The notes: generated by a model from the letters alone, not told the origin. Counted from the stretch's first letter, positions 7,781 to 17,508 are shown. The stretch is 64,000 nucleotides of DNA from CALJXB01 sp965225935 (GCA_965225935.1 CBDDCC010000014.1:186001-250000); one strand, 5' to 3'. A program made the numbers and translations.

Positions 7781-8304
7781 GCCTCTTTCAGGTCCTTGGG
7801 CACGACGAAGCGCCGCAGGCGGCCCTGGCCGTTGCCGATGGCGGACCAGGTCTCGGCCTCGAACTCGATCTCGGCGAGCGCCGCCGTGGGGAACTTGGCG
7901 TGCAGCCGGGCGAGCGCTTTTGCCTTGGAGCCGGGACCGGCGAGGCCCGCCGCCAGGTTCTCCATGCCCGGGTTGTGGCCCAGCAGCATGACCGTGCGGA
8001 CGCTTGCGGGCGCGCGCCGGACGGCCTCCAGCAGGCGGCTCGGCGGCGCCAGATAGAGGCCGCGTAGGAACTTGACCTCGGGCGTGCCGCCCAGCACCTC
8101 GGCGACCCGCTCCCAGGTGTCGCGAGTCCGGGTGGCCGAGGAGCAGAGCACCAGGTCCGGCATGAGGCCCTTCTTTTTCAGATAGGCCGCCATGCGCGGC
8201 GCGGCCTTCATGCCCCGCGGCGCGAGCGGCCGGTCGAAGTCGGGAATGCTCATGTCGTCCCAGCTCGACTTGGCGTGGCGCAGCAGCAATAGCCGTAGAG
8301 TCAT
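7777..8304 (-). CDS. SixA-like histidine phosphatase
   Basis: 175 aa of the histidine phosphatase superfamily. The phospho-accepting motif LLLRHAKSSW is at residues 5-14, the SSATRTRDTWE helix follows near 60, and the second catalytic His is in LLGHNPGMENL near 110. This small form matches SixA/phosphohistidine phosphatases. I start at the ATG at 8304, preceded by GGGGGGAGGAACC, and not at the in-frame codon 15 nt upstream. It is co-transcribed with ruvX. Confidence 0.85.
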   Translation of the reverse strand: MTLRLLLLRHAKSSWDDMSIPDFDRPLAPRGMKAAPRMAAYLKKKGLMPDLVLCSSATRTRDTWERVAEVLGGTPEVKFLRGLYLAPPSRLLEAVRRAPASVRTVMLLGHNPGMENLAAGLAGPGSKAKALARLHAKFPTAALAEIEFEAETWSAIGNGQGRLRRFVVPKDLKEA

Positions 8305-8352
8305 GGTTCCTCCCCCCAATGCCGGGCGCTCTCCGGCGGCGGTCCGCCGATC

Positions 8353-9336
8353 TCAGCGGTTCACCATCGCCAGCCCGTGCGGCTTGTAGCGCTTGCCTGC
8401 GGCCGCCCCGGCCGCGTAGGCCCGCTCGAGCCCGGCCAGTTCCGCCTCGCTCAGGCTGAGATCGAGCGCCGCCAGGTTGTCGTCCAGGTGCGCCCGCTTG
8501 CGGGTGCCGGGAATGGGCACGATGTTCTCGCCGCGCGACAGCAGCCAGGCCAGCGCGACCTGGGCCGGTGAGCACCGGCGGGCCGCCGCCAGCGCCTCGA
8601 TCTCGGCGAGCTGGGCCAGGTTGGCGTCGAAGTTGGCCTCCTCGAAGCGGGGCACGCCGCGGCGGTCGTCGTCGGCCGCGAGGTCCTCGCGCCGGCGCAG
8701 ACTGCCGGTGAGGAAGCCGCGCCCGAGCGGGCTGAAGGGCACGAAGGTGATGCCGAGCTCCCGGCAGAGCGGCAGGATCTCCGGCTCCGGGTCGCGGGTC
8801 CAGAGCGAATATTCCGATTGCAGGGCCGAGATGGGGTGGATCGCGTGGGCCCGGCGGATGGTGGCGGCGCCTGCCTCGGACAGGCCCAGGGCGCGCACCT
8901 TGCCGGCCTCCACCAGCCGCGCCATGGCGCCCACCGTCTCCTCGATCGGCACCTCCGGGTCGACCCGGTGCTGGTAGTAGAGGTCGATGGTCTCGACCCC
9001 CAGGCGCTCGAGCGAGGCGTCGCAGGCCCGGGCCAGGTATTCCGGCCGGCCGTCCAGGCCGTTCGGCCCGCTGGCCCGCGGCACCTGTCCGAACTTGCTG
9101 GCCAGCACCACGTCGGCGCGCCGGCCGGCGACGGCTCGGCCCACCAGCCGCTCGTTGTGGCCGCCGCCGTAGATGTCGGCGGTGTCGAGGAAGTTGAGGC
9201 CGCGGTCGAGGGCGTGGGCGAGAGTGGCCAGCGCCGCCTCGTCGTCGCTCGGCCCGTAGCCTGACGAGAAGGGCATGCAGCCGAGCCCGATGGCGGAGAT
9301 CTCGAGCGTGCTGTGGCCGAGCCTGCGGTAGTGCAT
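8353..9336 (-). CDS. aldo/keto reductase
   Basis: 327 aa NAD(P)H-dependent (alpha/beta)8-barrel oxidoreductase. The catalytic tetrad is visible: Asp in LDTADIYG, Tyr in the same motif, Lys in LASKFGQV, His in YYQHRVDP. The family signature GLSEAGAATIRRA and the C-terminal LSRGENIVPIPGTRK cofactor motif are present. It most resembles the AKR13/YakC-type general aldehyde reductases. The start at 9336 gives MHYRRLGHS, the normal family beginning, with AAGAGGCG upstream. Confidence 0.9.
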   Translation of the reverse strand: MHYRRLGHSTLEISAIGLGCMPFSSGYGPSDDEAALATLAHALDRGLNFLDTADIYGGGHNERLVGRAVAGRRADVVLASKFGQVPRASGPNGLDGRPEYLARACDASLERLGVETIDLYYQHRVDPEVPIEETVGAMARLVEAGKVRALGLSEAGAATIRRAHAIHPISALQSEYSLWTRDPEPEILPLCRELGITFVPFSPLGRGFLTGSLRRREDLAADDDRRGVPRFEEANFDANLAQLAEIEALAAARRCSPAQVALAWLLSRGENIVPIPGTRKRAHLDDNLAALDLSLSEAELAGLERAYAAGAAAGKRYKPHGLAMVNR

Positions 9337-9373
9337 GCGTTTGCGCCTCTTAGGGAGTGTCGGGTTGGTTGGC

Positions 9374-9403
9374 ATTGTCGAAAGGCTCGCCGGCCCCTGT
9401 CAA
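9374..9403 (-). promoter_or_regulatory. probable sigma-70-type promoter of the aldo/keto reductase
   Basis: On the minus strand TTGACA (9403-9398) is followed after 18 bases by GACAAT (9379-9374), giving a start of transcription near 9367 and a leader of about 30 nt. The -35 box is exact; the -10 box matches four of six positions. Confidence 0.45.
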
Positions 9404-9428
9404 TGGCCGGCAGGATGCGAACCCGCCG

Positions 9429-12400
9429 CTAGTGCGCCCGGGCGAGGAAGTGCGATCGGGTGTTTCGCAGCACCTGGGGTTCGCGGATCTCGGCCTCCCA
9501 GCAGGCGCCGCTGGTGCTCTGCAGCTGGATCAGGGCGGGCAGCGCGTGCGGCAGGTCGGGCAGGCTGAGGTTTCGCCCCTCCGCGCGCACGCTCAGCTTG
9601 GCCCTGCGGTCGTGCCCCGCGTGCAGCAGGATCTCGGTCAGGCCGTCGGGTGTGCCGCTACGGTCACGGTAGCGCAGCATCTTGTCGCCGAACCGCCTCC
9701 AGCATGCGCGCTTGCCGCAGGTGCCTCCGGCCGGCGCCGCGGCGGAGAAGGTCAGCGTCTCGGGCAGGCCGCGGGACTGATCGTAGAGGCAGAGCGCGAG
9801 GGAGTCCGCTGTCAGCGGATCGCCGACCTCCTCGAGCGTCGTGCCCTCACCGCGCCAAACCCACCTGAGCCGGTCCCTGCCGTGGCCGCGCACGTCGACC
9901 AGGCCCAGGGCGCCCTTCGAATGGCCGATGGTCCGCTTGCAACCCGGCAGCGGCGTGGGCGCGCAGGCGGCCGGCGGCTCCTGGAACAGGTTCGGGCAGA
10001 CGCTCACGACCCAGCTCTTGGGCGGCACGTCTGCGATGACCTGGACCGTGGTGTCCGGTTCGTCGACACGGAAGAAGCCGACGGAGACCGGCGCCGTATT
10101 GGGGTTGAAGACCATGCAGGTGGTCTTGGCGGTCTGCTCGCCGGCCGGGTCCGAGACGTCGCGCTGGGCGAAAGCCGCGGTGAAGACGTAGGGGTCGCCA
10201 TCGTCTAGCGGCCGCCCGACGAGCGTCCAGTCGGGCGGGCCGAGGCTCTCCAGGGTCCAGAGGAGGTTGATCATGGAGGCGACCGTGTGGGAGTTGGAGT
10301 AGTTCACCGAGATGGGGATGGCGTCCGCGGCGAACTCGGCTTCGGTGCCGAGCTGGTCGCTCAGCAGGGCCGAGGTCTGCGAGGCGTTGAACATGGTGTC
10401 GAAAGGCGGATTGGGAGGGTTGCTGGTGCTGTTGAGGGTCATGAGGTTCAGGTAGTACTGCAGCGGCGTCACGCCGGCGGAGCTCAGGTTGGCCGGCCCG
10501 GGGTAGGGCGCGATGGCCGTCTGTCCGGCTTCGTCCAGCCGGGTGCCGTAGCCGCCCAGCGCCTGGTTGACCAGCATCATGGCCGCGAAGCCGTAGTTGT
10601 AGACCGTGGTGCCGAGGCCCTTGCCGGTCTTGACCAGCGGCCAGTCGGACCAGGCCCGGTAGTTGTCGTTGTCGAAGGCGGCGTTCCAGCTGTGCCAGTA
10701 CTCGGCGTTGCGACCGCTCGCCAGCATCCAGGGAAAGCCGGTGGCCGCCTCGATGAAGGCGTGAGCCTGGGGATAGCCGCCGAACAGGGTGGCGACCGGA
10801 AGCGCCAGCACGTCCATGTTGTTGATGCTGGAGTTGCCGCTGCCGGGCCCCGCCGATCCGGTGGCGATGAACTCCGACAGGGCGGCGCCTGCGGGATACT
10901 CGGTGGTGTTGTCCAGGCCGCCTGTGAAGCCCGTCGTCGCCAGGGGCACGAAGCGGCCGGCTGCGTTGCGATCCGTGTTGAGGCCGGCGGGCTGATAGGC
11001 GTTCGTCTTGTCGAAGAAGTAGTAGTCGGCGGCGAAGGAGTGAGTGGTGAAGAGGTATATGCCGAGTTCGGTCACGTCCCGCCGGCCCGTCGCCATGCCC
11101 CAGAGGATGATCGACGCGAAGGCCTGGCCGGACTCGGTGACTGAGTTCTCGTTGTGACCGTTGCCGCCCTGGAAGATGGGGGCGGTGCCGAGGATGCCGG
11201 TGGTCCAGCTGTGGCCGGCGAACTGGTCGAAGTAGGGCATCTTGGAGAACTTGAAGACCGCGGGATCAGGGAACCAGCACGCGACCGCGGGATCGAAGGC
11301 GATCCCCATGACCGCGAGGTCGATGGCCGCGCCGTAGTTCGCCGCCTGGGCCCAGTTGCTCGCCGCCGGCGCGCTCTGGGCGGCGTTCTCGTAGATCGCC
11401 GTCAGCGCCGCCGCCGCGATCCAGCCGCCGATCCCGTAGGCGCCGTCGGTGAACTTGGTGCCGGTGCCGAAGGCCTCGTAGACGCCGGTCGGGTCGCAGC
11501 CGGAAAGCGTGTTGAGCTGGTTCGAGCCGTTGGGAAAGTTCTTGCCGGCGGCGCAGATGCCGTTCTGCGGGTAGAAGATCGCGAAGCCGAGCGGGTCGTA
11601 GTAGAGGAAGTTCTGCAGGCTGGCCGGCGAGCCGTTGGAGGTCGGTGGCGTCGCCGAGCCGAACCATTTCTGCAGGCTGGCCTGAAGCTGGGCCACCGAG
11701 GTATCGAGGGCCGTCGCGGTGCTCTTGCTCGGCAGCTCGTCCACCGTGAAGGGCGGCGGCGGTCCGCCGATCCAGGACTGTCCGGTCGCGTCGGTGAAGT
11801 CGCTGGGCACCTGGTCGCCGAAGGCCTGGTACAGCGAGTGGATCAGCGCCAGGTCCTGGGCCAGCCCGACCATCAGGTACTGATTGCTGTAAAAGGACCC
11901 GATCGCGTTGTTCAGGTTGAAGCCCCAGGCGCCGTTGAAGGCGGCGTTCGAGGCGTTGGTCACGAAGTCCCGGTCCATGGCCGCGGTCAGGAAGCCGCCC
12001 AGGTTGTTGGAATTGAGGGAGTCCGATGCCGTCACGTCGACGCCGGCGAGCGTGCTCTGGAAACGTGTGCTCCGCATGCTGTCGGGCGAGCCGCCCAGCA
12101 GCGGCAGGCCGTGCAGGAAGTTGTTGAAGGGATAGATCGTCTCGTAGCTGGCACTGGCGGCCGCCTCGGGCTCCACGGCGATGGCTTTGTGGCTGCCGCG
12201 CACACTCCAGTATTTGGCCTCCCAGGGGGTGGCGAGCCCCGGGGCCGGGTCGTCCGGATTGAAGGGAATGACGTTGGGAGAAGCCGTGAGCGGCGTGTTG
12301 ACCACCTCGGCGCCGCTGGCCGGATTTCGGCCCAGCGACATGGGCTCGTACTGGTGGCGGGGCAGGGCGAAGACGGAGCCAGGCTGGGCGTTGCCGTAGA

Positions 12401-13811
12401 CTGGCGTCAGGCTGGTGCTGAATGTGGTCCCCACCTGGCTGTGGTCGACGATGTCGTAGGCGATGGCGGTCGCCGTCGGAAAGTTGAAGGCGTAGGGGCC
12501 GAGGGCCGTGGCGTACTCCTGGGCGGCCTGGGTCGGTGCCTGGGCGATGCGCTGGCTGGTGTAGCTGCGCTCGATGGGGAGCGCCGCGATGACGAAGAAG
12601 TTCTTGGCCGCCGGGTCGTCGAAGGCGAGGTAGCTGTTCCAGCTCGCGTCCTCCTTCGGGCCCGAGGGGCTGCCGGTCTCGCTGCCCTCGTAGTTGACGA
12701 AGCGCGCCTTGGTGTTGTCGAAGTAGACCGCCCATAAGCGCCAGTTGTCCTGAGCGCCCTTTGGGTTGGCCGGCTCTCCCGCGAGGCCGGGGTCGTCCGC
12801 GTTGGCATAGAGCAGGGCCACCGAAATGTTGGGCTGCTGGGGTATCGGCGTCGGCGCCAGCACGCCGGTGAAGATCGCGCCGTTCGTGCCGGCCGGCGCG
12901 ATCTGGTCGCGCAGCACCAGCACCGGAATCTGATTGGCCTCGACCCAGACGAAGGGACTCGCCTGGGAGACCGTGTACTTGAGGTACTGGCCCTCGCCGG
13001 GGGCGTCGTGGGCGCTGCGCCGGTAGGGCTGGTCGTCATTCTGATAGACGAAGTCGACGTCGAAATCGCCCTGCCGGTCCACCAGCAGGTTGACCGGGAA
13101 GAACAGCACGCCGCTCGGGTCGTTACGGATCACGCCGGTCGCATCGGGCATAGGCGCGCTCGCCACAGGGACCAGCCTGAGATCCTCGAACTGGGGGTTG
13201 GCGAAGACGCCGAGCGGCGCGTGGCTCTGCCAGTAGGACTTGGCGGGATCGGACATGGCGTCGACCACGCGCGGATCCCAGACCGCGTTCTGGGCGATGA
13301 AGGGGTAGATGCGCGACAGCCGGAGGCCGGTGTCGCCGGGCCCGAAGTTACTGTCGATGGGCGGAACGCCGTTCAGGTTGGGGTTCTTGCCGTAGCCGGC
13401 CACGATGAGGTCAGTGAAGAGCGCGCCTTGGGTCTGGACGTTCCGGTTGGTCCAGTCCGTGGAGCTGCCGCCGCCGCTGTTGAATTGGTTCGGGATCCAG
13501 AAGCCGTCGTTCAGCTTGTTGGTTCCCCACAGCAACCCGCCGAGCCAGGAGCGGATGCGCGGCAGCTGATTCGAGAGGGGACCGCTCGCGAAGTCCGCCT
13601 TGAAGTCCTCGGTCATGGCGTCGAGGTAGGTGTCGCGTGCGGTGGTGGTGGGATAGAGGACGGTGTCCGGGATTGAGGTGACGACGAAGGCCTGAGAGGC
13701 GCCCGCGGTCGTCTGGATCGGCTCGGCCTGAACCGGATCTGCCGTGCGCGCCGGGGAGGAGGCGCCAACCACGGCGCACGTCAAAATCAGTCCGATCGCC
13801 AAATGACGCAT
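9429..13811 (-). CDS. large secreted GH81-type endo-beta-1,3-glucanase with extra C-terminal module
   Basis: 1460 aa with a Sec signal peptide (about residues 1-23, SSPARTADP). The middle carries the GH81 signature: DQFAGHSWTTGI near residue 865, then GGNGHNENSVTESGQA near 885, which holds the acidic catalytic residues, followed by the ILWGMATG helix. GH81 enzymes hydrolyse beta-1,3-glucans such as laminarin outside the cell. From about residue 1285 there is a separate module (KGALGLVDVRGHGRD, RLRWVWRGEG, SLCLYD, CWRRFGDKMLRYRD, CWEAEI) of a kind I have seen at the C-terminus of unrelated secreted bacterial proteins; its role is not known to me. Length is about twice a typical GH81 domain. 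It stands alone, with no other carbohydrate genes beside it. Confidence 0.75.
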   Translation of the reverse strand: MRHLAIGLILTCAVVGASSPARTADPVQAEPIQTTAGASQAFVVTSIPDTVLYPTTTARDTYLDAMTEDFKADFASGPLSNQLPRIRSWLGGLLWGTNKLNDGFWIPNQFNSGGGSSTDWTNRNVQTQGALFTDLIVAGYGKNPNLNGVPPIDSNFGPGDTGLRLSRIYPFIAQNAVWDPRVVDAMSDPAKSYWQSHAPLGVFANPQFEDLRLVPVASAPMPDATGVIRNDPSGVLFFPVNLLVDRQGDFDVDFVYQNDDQPYRRSAHDAPGEGQYLKYTVSQASPFVWVEANQIPVLVLRDQIAPAGTNGAIFTGVLAPTPIPQQPNISVALLYANADDPGLAGEPANPKGAQDNWRLWAVYFDNTKARFVNYEGSETGSPSGPKEDASWNSYLAFDDPAAKNFFVIAALPIERSYTSQRIAQAPTQAAQEYATALGPYAFNFPTATAIAYDIVDHSQVGTTFSTSLTPVYGNAQPGSVFALPRHQYEPMSLGRNPASGAEVVNTPLTASPNVIPFNPDDPAPGLATPWEAKYWSVRGSHKAIAVEPEAAASASYETIYPFNNFLHGLPLLGGSPDSMRSTRFQSTLAGVDVTASDSLNSNNLGGFLTAAMDRDFVTNASNAAFNGAWGFNLNNAIGSFYSNQYLMVGLAQDLALIHSLYQAFGDQVPSDFTDATGQSWIGGPPPPFTVDELPSKSTATALDTSVAQLQASLQKWFGSATPPTSNGSPASLQNFLYYDPLGFAIFYPQNGICAAGKNFPNGSNQLNTLSGCDPTGVYEAFGTGTKFTDGAYGIGGWIAAAALTAIYENAAQSAPAASNWAQAANYGAAIDLAVMGIAFDPAVACWFPDPAVFKFSKMPYFDQFAGHSWTTGILGTAPIFQGGNGHNENSVTESGQAFASIILWGMATGRRDVTELGIYLFTTHSFAADYYFFDKTNAYQPAGLNTDRNAAGRFVPLATTGFTGGLDNTTEYPAGAALSEFIATGSAGPGSGNSSINNMDVLALPVATLFGGYPQAHAFIEAATGFPWMLASGRNAEYWHSWNAAFDNDNYRAWSDWPLVKTGKGLGTTVYNYGFAAMMLVNQALGGYGTRLDEAGQTAIAPYPGPANLSSAGVTPLQYYLNLMTLNSTSNPPNPPFDTMFNASQTSALLSDQLGTEAEFAADAIPISVNYSNSHTVASMINLLWTLESLGPPDWTLVGRPLDDGDPYVFTAAFAQRDVSDPAGEQTAKTTCMVFNPNTAPVSVGFFRVDEPDTTVQVIADVPPKSWVVSVCPNLFQEPPAACAPTPLPGCKRTIGHSKGALGLVDVRGHGRDRLRWVWRGEGTTLEEVGDPLTADSLALCLYDQSRGLPETLTFSAAAPAGGTCGKRACWRRFGDKMLRYRDRSGTPDGLTEILLHAGHDRRAKLSVRAEGRNLSLPDLPHALPALIQLQSTSGACWEAEIREPQVLRNTRSHFLARAH

Positions 13812-14234
13812 AGTCGTTTCTTCCTGTCGCGGTCGGGCCGTTCAGTCTGAACGGAGGCGGGACCAATCATCCCGGAGACTGAAGACCGCTGCTTTACAAA
13901 AGGCGGCTCGGAAACACTCTAGCCTGCACTCTTGGTCGTTTCATGTCATGGCGCCGCGGGGCGCCGGCGCCCACCTCACGGGTGGGCCACCCAATAGACC
14001 GACAATCTTGCCAGCACGGGCGGCCATCGCCAAATCACGTTCTCCTTGATCGGGCGCTCCCGTCGGCCCCTGTCAATGGCGCGGCCTGTAGTTGACGAGG
14101 CCCGTAGCCGCCCACCGCCTCCGCCCGGCTTGCGGGCGGCGGGGCGCGGGTGCTAGGTTCCGGCCGCCCGGCGGGGACTTCGGAAACGCCCGGGCGCGGC
14201 CCTTCTTTCTTCATGGCGAGAGGACGCCCAAGCG
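13812..14234. other. intergenic region between the GH81 gene and gatC
   Basis: 423 bp without a supported gene. It must hold the minus-strand promoter for the glucanase and the plus-strand promoter for gatCAB. A candidate for the latter is TTGCGG (14129) with TAGGTT 18 bases later (14153). A 17-bp sequence CGGCCCCTGTCAATGGC at 14064-14080 is identical to 9391-9407 on the other side of the GH81 gene. Confidence 0.35.
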
Positions 14235-14522
14235 ATGGCGGTGGACAAGACGACCGTTGCCGGGATCGCGAAGCTGGCGCGCATCCGCATCACCGAGGCC
14301 GAGAGCCAGGCGCTGACCGGCGACCTGACCAACATCCTCGAATGGGTCGAGCAGCTCTCGGCCCTCGACACCGAGGGCGTGCCGCAGATGACCAGCGTGG
14401 TGGCGCGCGATCTGCCGCTGCGCGCGGACCGGGTGAGCGACGGCGGCTACGCCGGCGACATCGTCAAGAACGCGCCGGAGCCGGCCCACCACTTCTTCAC
14501 CGTGCCGAAAGTGGTGGAGTGA
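14235..14522 (+). CDS. gatC: Asp/Glu-tRNA(Asn/Gln) amidotransferase subunit C
   Basis: 95 aa, standard size. GatC is the small belt that holds GatA and GatB together in the complex that converts mischarged Glu-tRNA(Gln) and Asp-tRNA(Asn). Typical sequence: VAGIAKLARIRI near the start, LTNILEWVEQLSALDT in the middle, and the C-terminal AHHFFTVPKVVE. First gene of gatC-gatA-gatB. Confidence 0.95.
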   Translation: MAVDKTTVAGIAKLARIRITEAESQALTGDLTNILEWVEQLSALDTEGVPQMTSVVARDLPLRADRVSDGGYAGDIVKNAPEPAHHFFTVPKVVE

Positions 14523-14541
14523 TGTCTGCCGGACCAGAGCG

Positions 14542-16026
14542 ATGACCGGTGGCGGGCTGACCGGCCTGACCCTCAGCGAGGCGCGCGACCGCCTCGCCGC
14601 CGGCGAGGTCTCGGCCGTCGAGCTGGCCGAGGCCCATGTGGCGGCGGTCGAGGCGGCCCGGCCCTTGAACGCCTTCATTACCGAGACGCCGGAGAAGGCG
14701 CTCGCCATGGCCGAAGCCTCCGACGCTAGACGTGCCAAGGGCGAGACCGGGCTGCTGGAGGGCATCCCCGTTGCCGTCAAGGACCTCTTCTGCACCGAGG
14801 GGATTTTGACCACCGCCGGCTCCCACATCCTCGACGGCTTTCACCCGACCTACGAGTCCACGGTGACCGCCAACCTCTGGCGTGCCGGGGCCGTCATGCT
14901 GGGCAAGACCAACATGGACGAGTTCGCCATGGGCTCGTCCAACATGACCAGCTTCTATGGCTACGTGGAGAACCCCTGGCAGGCGCGGGGCGACAAGCGG
15001 GCGCTCACGCCCGGCGGCTCCTCGGGCGGCTCGGCCGCCATCGTGGCGGCGCGGGCGGCCTTGGGCGCGACCGGCACCGACACCGGCGGCTCGATCCGCC
15101 AGCCGGCCTCCTTCAGTGGCGTGGTCGGCCTCAAGCCCACCTACGGGCGCTGCTCGCGCTGGGGCATCGTCGCCTTCGCCTCCTCCCTCGACCAGGCGGG
15201 GCCGCTCACCCGCAGCGTGCGCGACGCCGCCCTCATGCTGGGCGCCATGGCCGGCCACGACCCCAAGGACTCCACCAGCGTCGATGTTCCGGTGCCCGAC
15301 TACGAGGCGGCCATGACGGGCGACATCCGCGGCCTCAAGGTGGGCATCCCCAAGGAATACCGCATGGACGGCATGCCCGGAGAGATCGAGGCGCTGTGGC
15401 GCCAGGGCGTCGACTGGGTGAAGGCGGCGGGCGCCGAGGTGATCGACGTCTCCCTGCCGCACACGGCCTATGCGCTTCCCACCTACTACATCGTCGCGCC
15501 GGCCGAGGCCTCGTCCAACCTGGCGCGCTACGACGGCGTGCGCTACGGCTTGCGCGTGCCGTCCGACGATCTCATCGAGATGTACGAGGCGACCCGCGGC
15601 GAGGGCTTCGGCGCCGAGGTCAAGCGCCGGGTCCTGATCGGCACCTACGTGCTCTCGGCCGGCTACTACGACGCCTACTACAACAAGGCGCGCCGGGTGC
15701 GCTCGCTGATCCTCGGCGACTTCACCGAGGCCTTCGAGCGGGTCGACCTGCTGCTGACGCCGACCGCGCCCTCGGCGGCCTTCCCCCTGGGCGAGAAGCT
15801 CGACGACCCGATCGCCATGTACCTCAACGACATCTTCACCGTGCCGGCCAACCTGGCGGGCCTGCCGGGCATCTCGATCCCGGCCGGGCTCAGCGCCGAG
15901 GGCCTGCCGCTCGGGCTGCAGCTGATCGGCCGGGCCTTCGACGAGGAGACCCTGTTCCGTGCCGGCGAGGTGCTGGAAGAGGCCGCCGGCTTCGACGCCC
16001 TGCCGGCCTTCGTGGCGGGAGGCTGA
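14542..16026 (+). CDS. gatA: Asp/Glu-tRNA(Asn/Gln) amidotransferase subunit A
   Basis: 494 aa amidase that releases ammonia from glutamine for transamidation. The Ser-cisSer-Lys triad is intact: Lys80 in IPVAVKD, cis-Ser160 in the GGSSGGSAA amidase signature and nucleophile Ser184 in TDTGGSIRQPA. It starts 19 bp after gatC and stops 4 bp before gatB. Confidence 0.97.
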   Translation: MTGGGLTGLTLSEARDRLAAGEVSAVELAEAHVAAVEAARPLNAFITETPEKALAMAEASDARRAKGETGLLEGIPVAVKDLFCTEGILTTAGSHILDGFHPTYESTVTANLWRAGAVMLGKTNMDEFAMGSSNMTSFYGYVENPWQARGDKRALTPGGSSGGSAAIVAARAALGATGTDTGGSIRQPASFSGVVGLKPTYGRCSRWGIVAFASSLDQAGPLTRSVRDAALMLGAMAGHDPKDSTSVDVPVPDYEAAMTGDIRGLKVGIPKEYRMDGMPGEIEALWRQGVDWVKAAGAEVIDVSLPHTAYALPTYYIVAPAEASSNLARYDGVRYGLRVPSDDLIEMYEATRGEGFGAEVKRRVLIGTYVLSAGYYDAYYNKARRVRSLILGDFTEAFERVDLLLTPTAPSAAFPLGEKLDDPIAMYLNDIFTVPANLAGLPGISIPAGLSAEGLPLGLQLIGRAFDEETLFRAGEVLEEAAGFDALPAFVAGG

Positions 16027-16030
16027 GGCC

Positions 16031-17479
16031 ATGACCCTGATCGAAGGCCGCTCGGGCCAGTGGGAGACGGTGATCGGGCTCGAGGTGCACGCCCAAATCG
16101 TCTCCGAGGCCAAGCTCTTCTCCGGCGCCGCCACCGCCTTCGGCGGCGAGCCCAACAGCCAGGTCTCGCTGGTGGACGCCGCCATGCCGGGCATGCTGCC
16201 GGTGCTGAACACCTACTGCGTCGAGCAGGCGATCCGCACGGGCCTCGGCCTCAAGGCCGAGATCAACCTGACCTCGGAGTTCGAGCGCAAGAACTACTTC
16301 TATCCCGACTCGCCGGCGGGCTATCAGATCTCCCAGTATCTCTCGCCCATCGTCGGCAACGGCACCATCCTGCTCGACCTGCCCGACGGCTCGCTGCGTG
16401 AGGTGGGGATCGAGCGCCTGCACATGGAGCAGGACGCCGGCAAGTCGCTCCACGACCAGCACCCGAACCAGACCTTCGTCGACCTCAACCGGGCCGGCGT
16501 GGCGCTGATGGAGATCGTCTCCAAGCCGGACCTGCGCTCGGGCGAGGAGGCGGCGGCCTATCTGCGCAAGCTGCGGGCCATCCTGCGCTACCTCGGCACC
16601 TGCGACGGCAACATGGAGGAGGGCTCCCTCAGGTGCGACGTGAACGTCTCGGTCCGGCGCGAGGGGGAGGCGCTCGGCATCCGCACCGAGACCAAGAACG
16701 TCAACTCCGTGCGCTTCGTCGAGCAGGCCATCGCCTACGAGGCCCGGCGCCAGATCGAGCTGCTGGAGGACGGCGGCCAGGTGGTGCAGGAGACCCGCCT
16801 GTTCGACGCCGACCGGGGCACCACCCGCTCCATGCGCAGCAAGGAGGAGGCCCACGACTACCGCTACTTCCCCGACCCGGACCTGCTGCCGCTGGTCCTC
16901 GATCCCGCCTGGGTGGAGGAGATCCGGGCCTCCCTGCCGGAGCTGCCCGACGCCAAGAAGGAGCGCTTCATGGCCGACTTCGGCCTCTCGGCCTACGACG
17001 CCGGGGTGCTGGTGGCCGAGCGCGAGACGGCCGAGTTCTTCGAGGTCGTGGCCGAGGGCCGGGACGCCAAGCAGGCGGCCAACTGGGTGACCGGCGAGTA
17101 CTTCGCCGCCCTCAACCGCTCGGGCCAGGCGCTCGGCGAGGCGCCGGTCGATGCCGCCAAGCTGGGCGGCCTCCTCGACCTGATCGCCGACAAGACCATC
17201 TCGGGCCGCATCGCCAAGGAGGTCTTCGACGAGATGTGGGCGAGCGGCGAGTCCGCCGCCGAGATCGTCGACAAGAAGGGCCTCCGCCAGATCAGCGACG
17301 AGGGCGCCATCGCCGCCATCGTCGAGCAGCTGATCGCCGACAGCCCCGACCAGGCCGAGCAGTTCCGCGCCGGCAACGAGAAGATCCTCGGCTGGTTCGT
17401 CGGCCAGGTCATGAAGGCGACCCAGGGCAAGGCCAACCCGGGCGTGGTGAACCAGCTCCTGCGCAAGAAGCTCGGTTAG
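16031..17479 (+). CDS. gatB: Asp/Glu-tRNA(Asn/Gln) amidotransferase subunit B
   Basis: 482 aa kinase/transamidase subunit. Family landmarks: VIGLEVHAQI near residue 14, NRAGVALMEIVSKPDLRS near 155, MEEGSLRCDVNVSVR near 195, KNVNSV, DYRYFPDPDLLPL near 277 and the C-terminal YqeY-like tRNA-binding domain ending GKANPGVVNQLLRKKLG. The frame is open further upstream, but the ATG at 16031 gives the family N-terminus MTLIEG. Last gene of the operon; a palindromic repeat lies 30 bp downstream. Confidence 0.97.
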   Translation: MTLIEGRSGQWETVIGLEVHAQIVSEAKLFSGAATAFGGEPNSQVSLVDAAMPGMLPVLNTYCVEQAIRTGLGLKAEINLTSEFERKNYFYPDSPAGYQISQYLSPIVGNGTILLDLPDGSLREVGIERLHMEQDAGKSLHDQHPNQTFVDLNRAGVALMEIVSKPDLRSGEEAAAYLRKLRAILRYLGTCDGNMEEGSLRCDVNVSVRREGEALGIRTETKNVNSVRFVEQAIAYEARRQIELLEDGGQVVQETRLFDADRGTTRSMRSKEEAHDYRYFPDPDLLPLVLDPAWVEEIRASLPELPDAKKERFMADFGLSAYDAGVLVAERETAEFFEVVAEGRDAKQAANWVTGEYFAALNRSGQALGEAPVDAAKLGGLLDLIADKTISGRIAKEVFDEMWASGESAAEIVDKKGLRQISDEGAIAAIVEQLIADSPDQAEQFRAGNEKILGWFVGQVMKATQGKANPGVVNQLLRKKLG

Positions 17480-17508
17480 CCGAACCAACAAGCACGATAG
17501 ATAGCGGA

